Shown: positions 25,946-36,026 of the stretch, one piece after another | How the letters are laid out: every line of letters starts with the position of its first letter | How positions within the stretch are numbered: position 1 is the stretch's first letter | Origin: JBHIYN01 sp041984235 | GTDB taxonomy: Bacteria; Pseudomonadota; Gammaproteobacteria; Ga0077536 | Assembly: GCA_041984235.1 (NCBI GenBank) | Contig: JBHIYN010000008.1 | Location: 124,001-188,000, forward strand | Length of the DNA stretch: 64,000 bases | Direction: 5' to 3' | Translations under genes and position numbers: made by a program | Notes under the pieces: generated by a model | The model's database searches: none | The model's input: only the letters and a program-made list of their open reading frames with translations | Told to the model about the DNA's origin: nothing

Positions 25946-27191
25946 AATTCGCAACCTGACCCTCAACTTCGGGCCGCAGCACCCGGCCGCGCACGGCGTA
26001 CTGCGCCTGGTGCTGGAGATGGACGGCGAGGTCATCGAGCGCGCCGACCCGCATATCGGTCTGCTGCATCGTGCGACCGAGAAGCTGGCCGAGAACAAGC
26101 CGTTCAACCAGTCGATCGGCTACATGGACCGGCTCGACTATGTCTCCATGATGTGCAACGAGCACGCCTACGTGCTCGCCATCGAGAAGCTGCTCGGCAT
26201 CACTCCGCCGATCCGCGCGCAGTACATCCGCGTCATGTTCGACGAGATCACGCGCATCCTGAACCACCTCATGTGGCTGGGCGCGCACGGTCTCGACATC
26301 GGCGCGATGACCATGTTCCTGTACTGCTTCCGTGAGCGCGAAGACCTGATGGACTGCTACGAGGCGGTCTCGGGCACGCGCATGCACGCCACCTACTATC
26401 GCCCGGGTGGCGTCTACCGCGACCTGCCCGAGCGCATGCCGCAGTACCAGCCGTCGAAGTGGCGCAACGAGAAGGAAGTGGCGGCGCTGAACGAGACCCG
26501 CCAGGGCTCGCTGCTCGACTTCATCGACGACTTCGTCGCGCGCTTCCCGGCCTGCGTCGACGAGTACGAAACCCTGCTCACCGACAACCGCATCTGGAAG
26601 CAGCGCACCGTCGACATCGCCGTGGTGACGCCCGAGCGCGCACTCGAGCTCGGCTTCACCGGACCCATGCTGCGCGGCTCGGGCATCGCCTGGGACCTGC
26701 GCAAGAAGCAGCCCTACGAGGTCTATGCCGACATGGACTTCGACATCCCGGTCGGTGTCAACGGCGACTGCTACGACCGCTATCTCGTGCGGGTCGAAGA
26801 GATGCGCCAGTCCGCACGCATCATCAAGCAGTGCACCGACTGGCTGCGCGCCAACCCGGGGCCTGTGATCCTCGACAACCACAAGCTGACACCGCCGCGC
26901 CGTGACGAGATGAAGGGCGACATGGAAGCCCTGATTCACCACTTCAAGCTCTTCACCGAGGGCTACTGCGTGCCCGAGGGCGAGGTCTACGCGGCGGTCG
27001 AGCACCCCAAGGGCGAGTTCGGCATCTACCTCGTCTCTGACGGCGCCAACAAGCCGTACCGGGTCAAGGCGCGCGCCGCCGGCTTCGCCCATCTCGCCGC
27101 CATCAACGAGCTGGTCGAGGGCCACATGCTGGCTGACGTCGTCGCCGTCATCGGCACCATGGATATCGTCTTCGGAGAGATCGACCGCTGA
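25938..27191 (+). CDS. nuoD: NADH-quinone oxidoreductase subunit D
   Basis: 49-kDa-type subunit forming the quinone pocket with NuoB and NuoH. It has 417 residues, the normal size for an unfused NuoD. The motif FGPQHPAAHGVLRL near residue 14 carries the quinone-site histidine, and MDRLDYVSMM follows near residue 62. The C-terminus ends in the family-typical FGEIDR. Confidence 0.97.
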   Translation: MPEIRNLTLNFGPQHPAAHGVLRLVLEMDGEVIERADPHIGLLHRATEKLAENKPFNQSIGYMDRLDYVSMMCNEHAYVLAIEKLLGITPPIRAQYIRVMFDEITRILNHLMWLGAHGLDIGAMTMFLYCFREREDLMDCYEAVSGTRMHATYYRPGGVYRDLPERMPQYQPSKWRNEKEVAALNETRQGSLLDFIDDFVARFPACVDEYETLLTDNRIWKQRTVDIAVVTPERALELGFTGPMLRGSGIAWDLRKKQPYEVYADMDFDIPVGVNGDCYDRYLVRVEEMRQSARIIKQCTDWLRANPGPVILDNHKLTPPRRDEMKGDMEALIHHFKLFTEGYCVPEGEVYAAVEHPKGEFGIYLVSDGANKPYRVKARAAGFAHLAAINELVEGHMLADVVAVIGTMDIVFGEIDR

Positions 27192-27212
27192 CGGTCGGTC
27201 GTACCCCTGCCC

Positions 27213-27706
27213 ATGAGCGAGAACGCAAACGAGCTGCTTTCCGACCACGCGCGCGAGGTGATCGACGCGTGGGTCGCCAAGTACCCGCCGGAGCGCAAGC
27301 AGTCCGCGGTACTGGCCGCGCTGACCGAGGTGCAGCACGAGAACCAGGGCTTTCTCACCACGCCGCTGATGGACGCCGTTGCCGACTATCTCGGCATGCC
27401 GCGCATCGCGGTCTACGAGGTAGCGAGCTTCTACTCCATGTACGAGACCGAGCCGTGCGGCCGCAACAACGTCTCGGTGTGCACCAACATCTCGTGCATG
27501 CTGCGCGGCGCCGACGACATCGTCGCGCACATCGAGAACAAGCTCGGCATCAAGCTCGGCGAGTCGACCCCGGACGGGCGTATCTTCCTCAAGCGCGAGG
27601 AAGAGTGCCTGGCGGCGTGCTGCGGCGCGCCGATGATGCAGGTCAACCACGTCTACCACGAGAACCTCACCGTCGAACGCGTCGACGCCATCCTGGACGG
27701 GCTCGA

Positions 27707-27710
<4 letters not shown>
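27213..27710 (+). CDS. nuoE: NADH-quinone oxidoreductase subunit E
   Basis: 24-kDa-type thioredoxin-fold subunit of the NADH-dehydrogenase module, 165 residues. It holds [2Fe-2S] cluster N1a with cysteines in CTNISC (about residue 90) and CLAACCGAPM (about 131). The stop overlaps the nuoF start by 4 nt. Confidence 0.97.
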
Positions 27711-29011
<1,301 letters not shown>

Positions 29012-29027
29012 TCGGACGCCCACAGCC

Positions 29028-31427
29028 ATGAGTGACGACATCGTCAAGATCGAGGTCGACGGCCAGGAGATCGAGGCGCGCAAGGGCGCGATGCTGATCG
29101 AGGCCACCGACGCCGCCGGCATCTACGTACCGCGTTTCTGCTACCACAAGCACCTGAGCGTGGCGGCCAACTGCCGCATGTGCCTGGTCGAGGTCGAGCG
29201 TGCACCGAAGCCGATGCCGGCCTGTGCGACGCCGGTGATGGACGGCATGAAGGTCTTCACCAAGTCCGCCAAGGCGGTGTCCGGGCAGCACGCGACGATG
29301 GAGTTCCTGCTCATCAACCATCCGCTGGACTGCCCGATCTGCGACCAGGGCGGCGAGTGCGAGCTGCAGGACCTCGCCATGGGCTACGGCGGCGACGTCT
29401 CGCAGTTCACCGAGCGCAAGCGCGTGGTACGCGACAAGGACATCGGGCCGCTGGTGCAAACCGACATGACGCGCTGCATCCACTGCACGCGCTGCGTGCG
29501 CTTCGGCGAGGAGATCGCGGGCCTGCGCGAGCTCGGTGCGACCGGCCGCGGCGAGCACATGGAGATCGGCACCTACGTCGCCAAGGCGATGACCTCGGAG
29601 CTGTCCGGCAACGTCATCGATCTGTGCCCGGTGGGTGCGCTGACCAACAAGCCCTACCGTTACTCCGCGCGTGCCTGGGAGCTGCAGCAGCGTGACGGCG
29701 TCGCGCCGCACGACGCGCTCGGGTCCAACGTGCACTTTCACGTCAAGGGCCAGAACGTGAAACGCATCGTGCCGTGCGAGAACGACGACGTGAACGAGAC
29801 CTGGCTGTCCGACCGCGATCGTTACAGCCACTTCGGCATGGCGCACGAGGCGCGCCTGGAGCGTCCGCGCATCAAGCGCGAAGGCCGCTGGGCCGAGTGC
29901 GACTGGGACACCGCGCTCGACCGCGTCGCCGCGCAGCTCGGGCGCATCGCGCGCGACGATCCCGACCAGGTCGCCGCGCTGGCCTCGCCGTCGTCGACTA
30001 CCGAGGAGTTCTACCTGCTGCAGCGGCTGCTGCGTGAGCTCGGCTCGCACAACATCGATCACCGCCTGCGGCAGCGCGATTTCTCCGACCAGCAGGCCGA
30101 GCCGCTGTACCCCTCGCTACCGACGCTGAAAACGCTGGAGAAGGCCGACGCGGTGGTGCTGATCGGCGCCTATCCCCGCCACGAGCAGCCGCTGGTCAAC
30201 CTGCGCCTGCGCAAGGCCGCGCTCAAGGGTGCGCGCATCATGACCATCGACACGCACCGGCGCGATTTCAACTACGCGACCGCGACGCGCAAGCTGGTGC
30301 GCCCGTCGGCCCTGGTCGGCGCCAGTGCGCGCCTGCTGGGCGCGGTCGCGGCGGCGCGCCAGGTCGACGTGCCGGCGCCGTTCGATCGCATGGTCGCCGC
30401 ACACGCCGGCGAGGACGCCGAGCTCGAGGCGATGGCGCGCACGCTCGCCGAGGCCAGTCACCCGTTGATCCTGGTCGGTGCGGACGTCGAGCAACACCCG
30501 CTGCGCAGCGCGCTGGTCCAGCTGGCCGATGCCACCGCGCAGATGCTGGGCTCGGTCAGCGGCATCTGCGCTGCCGGTGCCAACGCTGCCGGCGCCTGGC
30601 TGGCCGGCGCGGTGCCGCACCGCGGACCCGCGGGGCGCGCGCTGGAGACGCCCGGCGCCAGTCTCGCCGACATGATTGCCAAGCCGCGCCGGGCCTGCCT
30701 GCTGCTGGGTGTAGACCCGGCCCTGGACTGCGCCGATGCGCAGGGACTGCGTGCGGCGCTGGGCGCCGCCGAGCTGGTGGTCGCCGTCAGCAGCTACGCC
30801 AGCGACGCGCTGGACGAGGTTGCCGACGTCATCCTCCCGCAGGCGCTGTACGCCGAGAACGAGGGCTCGTTCGTCAACCTCAACGGTCTCTGGCAGCATT
30901 TCCAGGCCGCCGTGCGACCGCGCGGAGAAGCGCGCCCGGCATGGAAGATCCTGCGCGTACTCGCCAACCGGCTCGAGCTGCCCGGCTTCGACGCCGTCAG
31001 CTGCGCCGAGGTCTCGGCCGAGATCGAAGCGCTGATCGGCGCGGTCAAGGCCAGCAACCGTGCCGTGCCCGGACTGGAATCCAGTGCGCTCTCCATCGAC
31101 GAGTCGCAGCTCGAACTGGTGGTGGAGATCCCGATGTACGCCGCCGATCCCCTGCTGCGCCATGCCGAGGTACTGCAGGCGATGCCGCAGGCGGGTGACG
31201 ACTGTGTGCGCATCAACCCGGTCTCCGCTGCGGCGCTCGGGCTCAGCGATGGCGCCGCGGTCGATTTGACGGTCAACGGTGCGCAGGCTGGCGCGACCGT
31301 CGCCTTCGACGAGGGCGTGGCCGAGGGCGCCTGTGTGATCTGCGGTGCGCGCCCGGCGCTGGCCGCCGTCGCCGTCAACGGCGCCGCGATTTCCATCGCG
31401 CGCGCCAGCGGGGATGCCGCGGCATGA
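29028..31427 (+). CDS. nuoG: NADH-quinone oxidoreductase subunit G
   Basis: 75-kDa-type iron-sulfur subunit, 799 residues from the ATG at 29028. The N-terminal ferredoxin domain has [2Fe-2S] ligands in RFCYHK and NCRMC. It is followed by the His-Cys cluster segment HPLDCPICDQGGECELQD (about 103-120) and CIHCTRCVRFG (about 151). The C-terminal 560 residues form a molybdopterin-oxidoreductase-like domain without evident cofactor function. The extra N7 cysteine set is not obvious to me. The stop overlaps nuoH by 4 nt. Confidence 0.96.
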   Translation: MSDDIVKIEVDGQEIEARKGAMLIEATDAAGIYVPRFCYHKHLSVAANCRMCLVEVERAPKPMPACATPVMDGMKVFTKSAKAVSGQHATMEFLLINHPLDCPICDQGGECELQDLAMGYGGDVSQFTERKRVVRDKDIGPLVQTDMTRCIHCTRCVRFGEEIAGLRELGATGRGEHMEIGTYVAKAMTSELSGNVIDLCPVGALTNKPYRYSARAWELQQRDGVAPHDALGSNVHFHVKGQNVKRIVPCENDDVNETWLSDRDRYSHFGMAHEARLERPRIKREGRWAECDWDTALDRVAAQLGRIARDDPDQVAALASPSSTTEEFYLLQRLLRELGSHNIDHRLRQRDFSDQQAEPLYPSLPTLKTLEKADAVVLIGAYPRHEQPLVNLRLRKAALKGARIMTIDTHRRDFNYATATRKLVRPSALVGASARLLGAVAAARQVDVPAPFDRMVAAHAGEDAELEAMARTLAEASHPLILVGADVEQHPLRSALVQLADATAQMLGSVSGICAAGANAAGAWLAGAVPHRGPAGRALETPGASLADMIAKPRRACLLLGVDPALDCADAQGLRAALGAAELVVAVSSYASDALDEVADVILPQALYAENEGSFVNLNGLWQHFQAAVRPRGEARPAWKILRVLANRLELPGFDAVSCAEVSAEIEALIGAVKASNRAVPGLESSALSIDESQLELVVEIPMYAADPLLRHAEVLQAMPQAGDDCVRINPVSAAALGLSDGAAVDLTVNGAQAGATVAFDEGVAEGACVICGARPALAAVAVNGAAISIARASGDAAA

Positions 31428-32476
31428 ACCCCTACGCTTTGCTCGAATCCCAGCTCTCCTTCCTGCCCGAGCCGCTCGTGCTGAGCGTGGTCATCGTGGC
31501 CAAGATCCTGACCATCGTGGTGCCGATCATGGGCGCGGTGGCCTACCTCACGCTGGCCGAGCGCAAGGTCATCGGCTACATCCAGGTCCGCATCGGACCC
31601 AACCGGGTCGGTCCGCGCGGCCTGCTGCAGCCGATCGCCGACGCCCTCAAGCTGCTATGCAAGGAAGTCGTGATCCCGAGCGGTGCGAACCGCTTCCTGT
31701 TCCTGCTCGCGCCGATTCTCGCCCTGGGGCCGGCGCTGGCCGCCTGGGCGGTGGTGCCGTTCGGCGCCGAGATGGTGCTCGCCGACATCAACGCGGGGCT
31801 GCTCTACATCCTCGCCCTGACCTCGCTCGGCGTGTACGGCATTATCGTCGCCGGCTGGGCCTCCAACTCCAAGTACGCCTTCCTCGGCGCGATGCGCTCG
31901 GCGGCGCAGATCGTGTCCTACGAGATCGCGATGGGCTTCGCGCTGGTCGGCGTGCTGGTTGCCGCGGGCAGTCTCAACCTGGGCGACATCGTCGAGGCGC
32001 AGCGCGGCGGTTTGAGCATCTTCAGCTGGTTCTGGCTGCCCTTGCTGCCGCTGTTCCTGATCTACTTCATCTCCGGCGTGGCCGAAACCAACCGCGCGCC
32101 GTTCGACGTCAGCGAGGGCGAGTCGGAGATCGTGGCCGGCTTCCACGTCGAGTACGCGGGCATGGCGTTCGCGCTGTTCTTCCTCGCCGAGTACGCCAAC
32201 ATGATCCTGATCTCGGGACTGACGGCGGTGCTGTTCCTCGGCGGCTGGCTGTCACCGGTCCCCGCCATCGTGCCGGACGGCCTGCATTGGTTCCTGGCCA
32301 AGACCGGCCTGTTCCTGTTCTTCTTCCTGTGGTTCCGCGCCACTTTCCCCCGTTACCGCTACGACCAGATCATGCGTCTCGGCTGGAAGGTGTTCCTGCC
32401 CATCACCATCGTCTGGATCGTGGTCGTGAGCGCGATGGTGGTATGGAAGGTACCGCCGTGGTTCGCGGGCGCGTGA
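31424..32476 (+). CDS. nuoH: NADH-quinone oxidoreductase subunit H
   Basis: Membrane subunit that joins the proton-pumping arm to the quinone site, 350 residues with about eight membrane helices. Family signatures are LAERKVIGYIQVRIGPNRVG near residue 45 and the ETNRAPFDVSEGESEIVAG loop near residue 222. ATG start inside the nuoG stop. Confidence 0.97.
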   Translation: MNPYALLESQLSFLPEPLVLSVVIVAKILTIVVPIMGAVAYLTLAERKVIGYIQVRIGPNRVGPRGLLQPIADALKLLCKEVVIPSGANRFLFLLAPILALGPALAAWAVVPFGAEMVLADINAGLLYILALTSLGVYGIIVAGWASNSKYAFLGAMRSAAQIVSYEIAMGFALVGVLVAAGSLNLGDIVEAQRGGLSIFSWFWLPLLPLFLIYFISGVAETNRAPFDVSEGESEIVAGFHVEYAGMAFALFFLAEYANMILISGLTAVLFLGGWLSPVPAIVPDGLHWFLAKTGLFLFFFLWFRATFPRYRYDQIMRLGWKVFLPITIVWIVVVSAMVVWKVPPWFAGA

Positions 32477-32489
32477 CGGAGTACGGTCA

Positions 32490-32978
32490 ATGAACGCTGT
32501 CGTCGGTTATCTCAAGAGTCTGACCCTGTGGGAGCTGGTCAAGGGCCTGCGCCTGACCGGCGGCTACCTCATTGAGCGCAAGGTGACGGTGCAGTACCCC
32601 GAAGAGAAGACCCCGCAGTCGCCGCGTTTCCGCGGCCTGCACGCGCTGCGCCGCTACCCGAACGGCGAGGAGCGCTGCATCGCCTGCAAGCTGTGCGAGG
32701 CGGTCTGTCCGGCACTCGCGATTACCATCGAGTCCGATCAGCGCGAGGACGGCACGCGGCGTACCACGCGTTACGACATCGACCTGACCAAGTGCATTTT
32801 CTGCGGGTTCTGCGAGGAGTCGTGCCCGGTCGACTCGATCGTGGAAACGCGCCATTTCGAATACCACGGCGAGAAGCGTGGCGACCTGCTGATGACCAAG
32901 GAGCGGCTGCTGGCCAACGCCGATCGCTTCGAGGCCCAGATAGCGGCCGACCGCGAGGCCGAATCGCGTTACCGCTGA
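32490..32978 (+). CDS. nuoI: NADH-quinone oxidoreductase subunit I
   Basis: TYKY subunit carrying clusters N6a and N6b, 162 residues. The two ferredoxin motifs are CIACKLCEAVCP (about 64) and CIFCGFCEESCP (about 103). It is followed by the only sizeable gap in the operon before nuoJ. Confidence 0.97.
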   Translation: MNAVVGYLKSLTLWELVKGLRLTGGYLIERKVTVQYPEEKTPQSPRFRGLHALRRYPNGEERCIACKLCEAVCPALAITIESDQREDGTRRTTRYDIDLTKCIFCGFCEESCPVDSIVETRHFEYHGEKRGDLLMTKERLLANADRFEAQIAADREAESRYR

Positions 32979-33095
32979 ACCACGAGACAACTTAGGGAGG
33001 GGGATGACACGAGGCTGACCGAGCTGCCCGGTCGCGGCGCGTTGACGACGCGCGCCGGCGGGTGCCAGGTGCAGGTGCACGTGTGATTACCTTTG
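32979..33095 (+). other. nuoI-nuoJ spacer with orphan ribosome site and hairpin
   Basis: 117 bp interrupting an otherwise overlapping operon. AGGGAGGGGG runs directly into an ATG at 33004 that opens only four codons (MTRG) before TGA. Downstream, CGGCGCG (33035-33041) can pair with CGCGCCG (33051-33057). The nuoJ start itself lies beyond and has no strong ribosome site. No gene is seen; it could be an RNA-processing or expression-tuning site. Confidence 0.45.
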
Positions 33096-33698
33096 ATGTT
33101 CGAACAAATCGTTTTCTACGCCTTCGCCGCCATGTTGATCTTCGCGGCAACGATGGTCATCACGGTGCGCAACCCGGTGCACGCCGCGCTGTTCCTCGTG
33201 CTCGCGTTCTTCTCCAGTGCCGGACTGTGGCTGCTGCTCGAGGCGGAGTTTCTCGCCATCGCCCTGGTACTGGTCTACGTCGGCGCGGTGATGGTGCTGT
33301 TCCTGTTCGTTGTCATGATGCTCGACATCAACCTCGCCGAGTTGCGCGAAGGCTTCGCACGCTACTTTCCCGTCGCGCTGCTGGTCGCCATCGTCATGAT
33401 GGTCTCGCTGGGGCGCGTGGTCGGGCCGGAGAACTTCGGGCCCGACCAGGTTCCGCCCAGCGCGCCGCGCGCGGCCGACTACAGCAATACCGAGGAGCTG
33501 GGGCGCGCGCTCTATACCGAGTACATCTGGCCGTTCGAGATCGCGGCGGTGGTGCTGCTGGTGGCGATCATCGCCGCCATCGCGCTGACCCTGCGCAAGA
33601 CCCGGCAGACCAAGGCGCCGCGCCCGGAACGCCAGGTCGCGGTGCGCCGCCAGGACCGCGTGCGCGTGGTCAAGGTCGAGCCGGAACGGGACGCCTGA
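33096..33698 (+). CDS. nuoJ: NADH-quinone oxidoreductase subunit J
   Basis: Membrane subunit with about five helices, 200 residues from the ATG at 33096; a TTG one codon earlier is also possible. The conserved third-helix stretch VLVYVGAVMVLFLFVVMML is at about residues 60-78. The C-terminal 35 residues are strongly basic, longer than strictly needed. Its ribosome site is weak in contrast to the orphan site in the spacer upstream. Confidence 0.96.
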   Translation: MFEQIVFYAFAAMLIFAATMVITVRNPVHAALFLVLAFFSSAGLWLLLEAEFLAIALVLVYVGAVMVLFLFVVMMLDINLAELREGFARYFPVALLVAIVMMVSLGRVVGPENFGPDQVPPSAPRAADYSNTEELGRALYTEYIWPFEIAAVVLLVAIIAAIALTLRKTRQTKAPRPERQVAVRRQDRVRVVKVEPERDA

Positions 33699-33713
33699 GG
33701 GAGACCTGACGCT

Positions 33714-34019
33714 ATGCTTGCACTGGCCGACTTTCTCATCATTGGCGCGATCCTGTTCTGTCTCAGCGTCGCCGGCATCATCATCAACCGCAAGAACGTC
33801 ATCATCCTGTTGATGTGCATCGAGCTGATGCTGCTGGCGGTGAACATGAACTTCATCGCCTTCTCGCATTTCAACGGCGACGTGCACGGCCAGGTGTTCG
33901 TGTTCTTCATCCTCACCGTGGCTGCGGCAGAGGCCGCGATCGGGCTCGCCATCCTGGTCGTGCTGTTCCGTAACCGCAACTCGATCAATGTCGAAGACCT
34001 CGACTTGATGAAGGGCTGA
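33714..34019 (+). CDS. nuoK: NADH-quinone oxidoreductase subunit K
   Basis: MrpC/ND4L-like subunit, 101 residues with three helices. Membrane-embedded glutamates occur in MCIELMLLAVN (about residue 37) and AAAEAAIGLAI (about 72), as needed for proton transfer. GGGAGA precedes the ATG. nuoL starts 4 nt after its stop. Confidence 0.97.
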   Translation: MLALADFLIIGAILFCLSVAGIIINRKNVIILLMCIELMLLAVNMNFIAFSHFNGDVHGQVFVFFILTVAAAEAAIGLAILVVLFRNRNSINVEDLDLMKG

Positions 34020-34023
34020 CCGC

Positions 34024-35985
34024 ATGCCGACGCTGTATCTCATCATCGTGCTCGCGCCGCTGCTCGGCGCCATCGTCGCTGGCCTGTTCGGCCGCGAGAT
34101 CGGGCGCGCCGGTGCGCACTGGGTAACCAGCGGCCTGGTCGGGCTGTCATTCTTCCTCTCGCTGATCCCCTTCAGCAACATCGTGCTGGGCGACGCCGAG
34201 CCGTACAACGCCAATCTCTACACCTGGCTGTCGAGCGGCGGCATCGATTTTCACGTCGGCTTCCTCATCGACGAGCTCAGCGCGACGATGATGGTGGTGG
34301 TGACCTTCGTCTCCTGGATGGTGCACATCTATACCATCGGCTACATGCACGACGACCCGGGCTACCAGCGTTTCTTCTCCTACATCTCGCTGTTCACCTT
34401 CAGCATGCTGATGCTGGTGATGTCGAACAACTTCCTGCAGCTGTTCTTCGGCTGGGAGGCGGTCGGCCTGGTGTCCTACCTGCTGATCGGCTTCTGGTAT
34501 ACCCGCGACACGGCGATCTACGCCAATCTCAAGGCCTTCCTGGTCAATCGCGTCGGTGACTTCGGCTTCCTGCTCGGCATCGCCGGGGTGCTGATGTACT
34601 TCGGCAGCCTCGACTACATGGCCGTGTTCGGCGCCGCCGGTTCGCACGCGGACACCACCATCAGCGTGCTGCCGGGTCACGAGTGGTCGCTGATGACCCT
34701 GATCTGCCTGCTGCTGTTTGTCGGTGCCATGGGCAAGTCGGCGCAGGTGCCGCTGCACGTGTGGCTGCCCGACTCGATGGAGGGTCCGACCCCGATCTCG
34801 GCCCTGATCCACGCCGCGACCATGGTCACCGCGGGTATCTTCATGGTGGCGCGCATGTCGCCGCTGTTCGAGCTGTCGGAGACCGCGCTCTCCGCGGTTC
34901 TCGTGATCGGCGCCATTACCGCCTTCTTCATGGGCCTGCTCGGCCTGGTGCAAAACGACATCAAGCGCGTGGTGGCGTACTCGACGCTGTCACAGCTCGG
35001 CTACATGACCGTGGCGCTGGGCGCCTCGGCCTACGCGGCGGCGATCTTCCACCTCTTTACGCACGCCTTCTTCAAGGCGTTGCTGTTCCTCGCCGCCGGC
35101 TCGGTCATCATCGGCCTGCACCACGAGCAGGACATGCGCCGCATGGGCGGGCTCAAGCGCTACATGCCGGTGACCTACTGGACCAGCCTGGTCGGATCGC
35201 TGGCGCTGATCGGTTTCCCCGGTTTCGCCGGCTTCTTCTCCAAGGACGCGATCATCGAGGCGGTGCATCATTCGCACATCCCCGGCGCCGGTTTCGCTTA
35301 CATGGCGGTGCTCTCGGGCGTGTTCGTGACGGCGCTGTACTCCTTCCGCCTGGTGTTCATGGTCTTCCACGGCGAGGAACGCATCGACCCGCACGCGAAG
35401 GAACACCTGCACGAATCGCCGCGGGTGGTGACCTGGCCGCTGATCGCGCTGGCCGTGCCGTCGGTGCTCGCCGGCGCGCTGTTCGTCGGCGACATGCTGT
35501 TCGGCGAGTATTTCGGCGCCAGCATCTTCGTGCAGCCCGCGCACGACGTGCTCGGTGAGCTCGGCGAGCACTACCACGGCGTGCTCGGCATGATCTGGCA
35601 CGGCATCTGGCAGCCACCGTTCTGGCTCGCCATCAGCGGCGTCGGGGTAGCCTGGTATTTCTACCTGAAGCGCCCGGACATTCCCGCCCGGATCGCCACG
35701 TCGCTGTCGTTGGTCCACACCATTCTGCTCGAGAAGTACGGCTTTGACCGCTTCAACGACTGGTTCTTCGCCGGCGGCGCACGCGGCACCGGGCAGGTAT
35801 TGTGGCGCGCCGGTGACGTCGCGCTCATCGACGGGCTGATCGTCAACGGCTCGGCGCGCGCGGTCGGCTGGTGGGCCGGATTCGTTCGCCACATCCAGTC
35901 CGGCTACCTCTACCACTACGCGTTCGCGATGATCCTCGGGCTACTCCTCCTGCTCGGCATCTTCGTGCACGGGCTGGTCGCCTAG
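34024..35985 (+). CDS. nuoL: NADH-quinone oxidoreductase subunit L
   Basis: Antiporter-like proton-pumping subunit, 653 residues with many membrane helices and a long C-terminal lateral helix region. Conserved elements are FFGWEAVGLVSYLLIGFW (about 140-157, with the helix-5 glutamate), KSAQVPLHVWLPDSMEGPTP (about 239) and HAFFKALLFLAAGS (about 346). Size is normal (E. coli 613), with a somewhat long C-terminus. Confidence 0.97.
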   Translation: MPTLYLIIVLAPLLGAIVAGLFGREIGRAGAHWVTSGLVGLSFFLSLIPFSNIVLGDAEPYNANLYTWLSSGGIDFHVGFLIDELSATMMVVVTFVSWMVHIYTIGYMHDDPGYQRFFSYISLFTFSMLMLVMSNNFLQLFFGWEAVGLVSYLLIGFWYTRDTAIYANLKAFLVNRVGDFGFLLGIAGVLMYFGSLDYMAVFGAAGSHADTTISVLPGHEWSLMTLICLLLFVGAMGKSAQVPLHVWLPDSMEGPTPISALIHAATMVTAGIFMVARMSPLFELSETALSAVLVIGAITAFFMGLLGLVQNDIKRVVAYSTLSQLGYMTVALGASAYAAAIFHLFTHAFFKALLFLAAGSVIIGLHHEQDMRRMGGLKRYMPVTYWTSLVGSLALIGFPGFAGFFSKDAIIEAVHHSHIPGAGFAYMAVLSGVFVTALYSFRLVFMVFHGEERIDPHAKEHLHESPRVVTWPLIALAVPSVLAGALFVGDMLFGEYFGASIFVQPAHDVLGELGEHYHGVLGMIWHGIWQPPFWLAISGVGVAWYFYLKRPDIPARIATSLSLVHTILLEKYGFDRFNDWFFAGGARGTGQVLWRAGDVALIDGLIVNGSARAVGWWAGFVRHIQSGYLYHYAFAMILGLLLLLGIFVHGLVA

Positions 35986-36026
35986 ATCCGCATCGGCACA
36001 CCCTGGAACCCGGAACATACGCCTGC

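Noticed and set aside
25923..27659. Very long open frames antisense to nuoC-nuoE (about 578 codons) and similar ones antisense to nuoM and ilvD.
   Set aside because: In GC-rich coding DNA the antisense frame in one register is often free of stops. Composition is rich in His, Val and Arg without domains, and the sense genes are certain.
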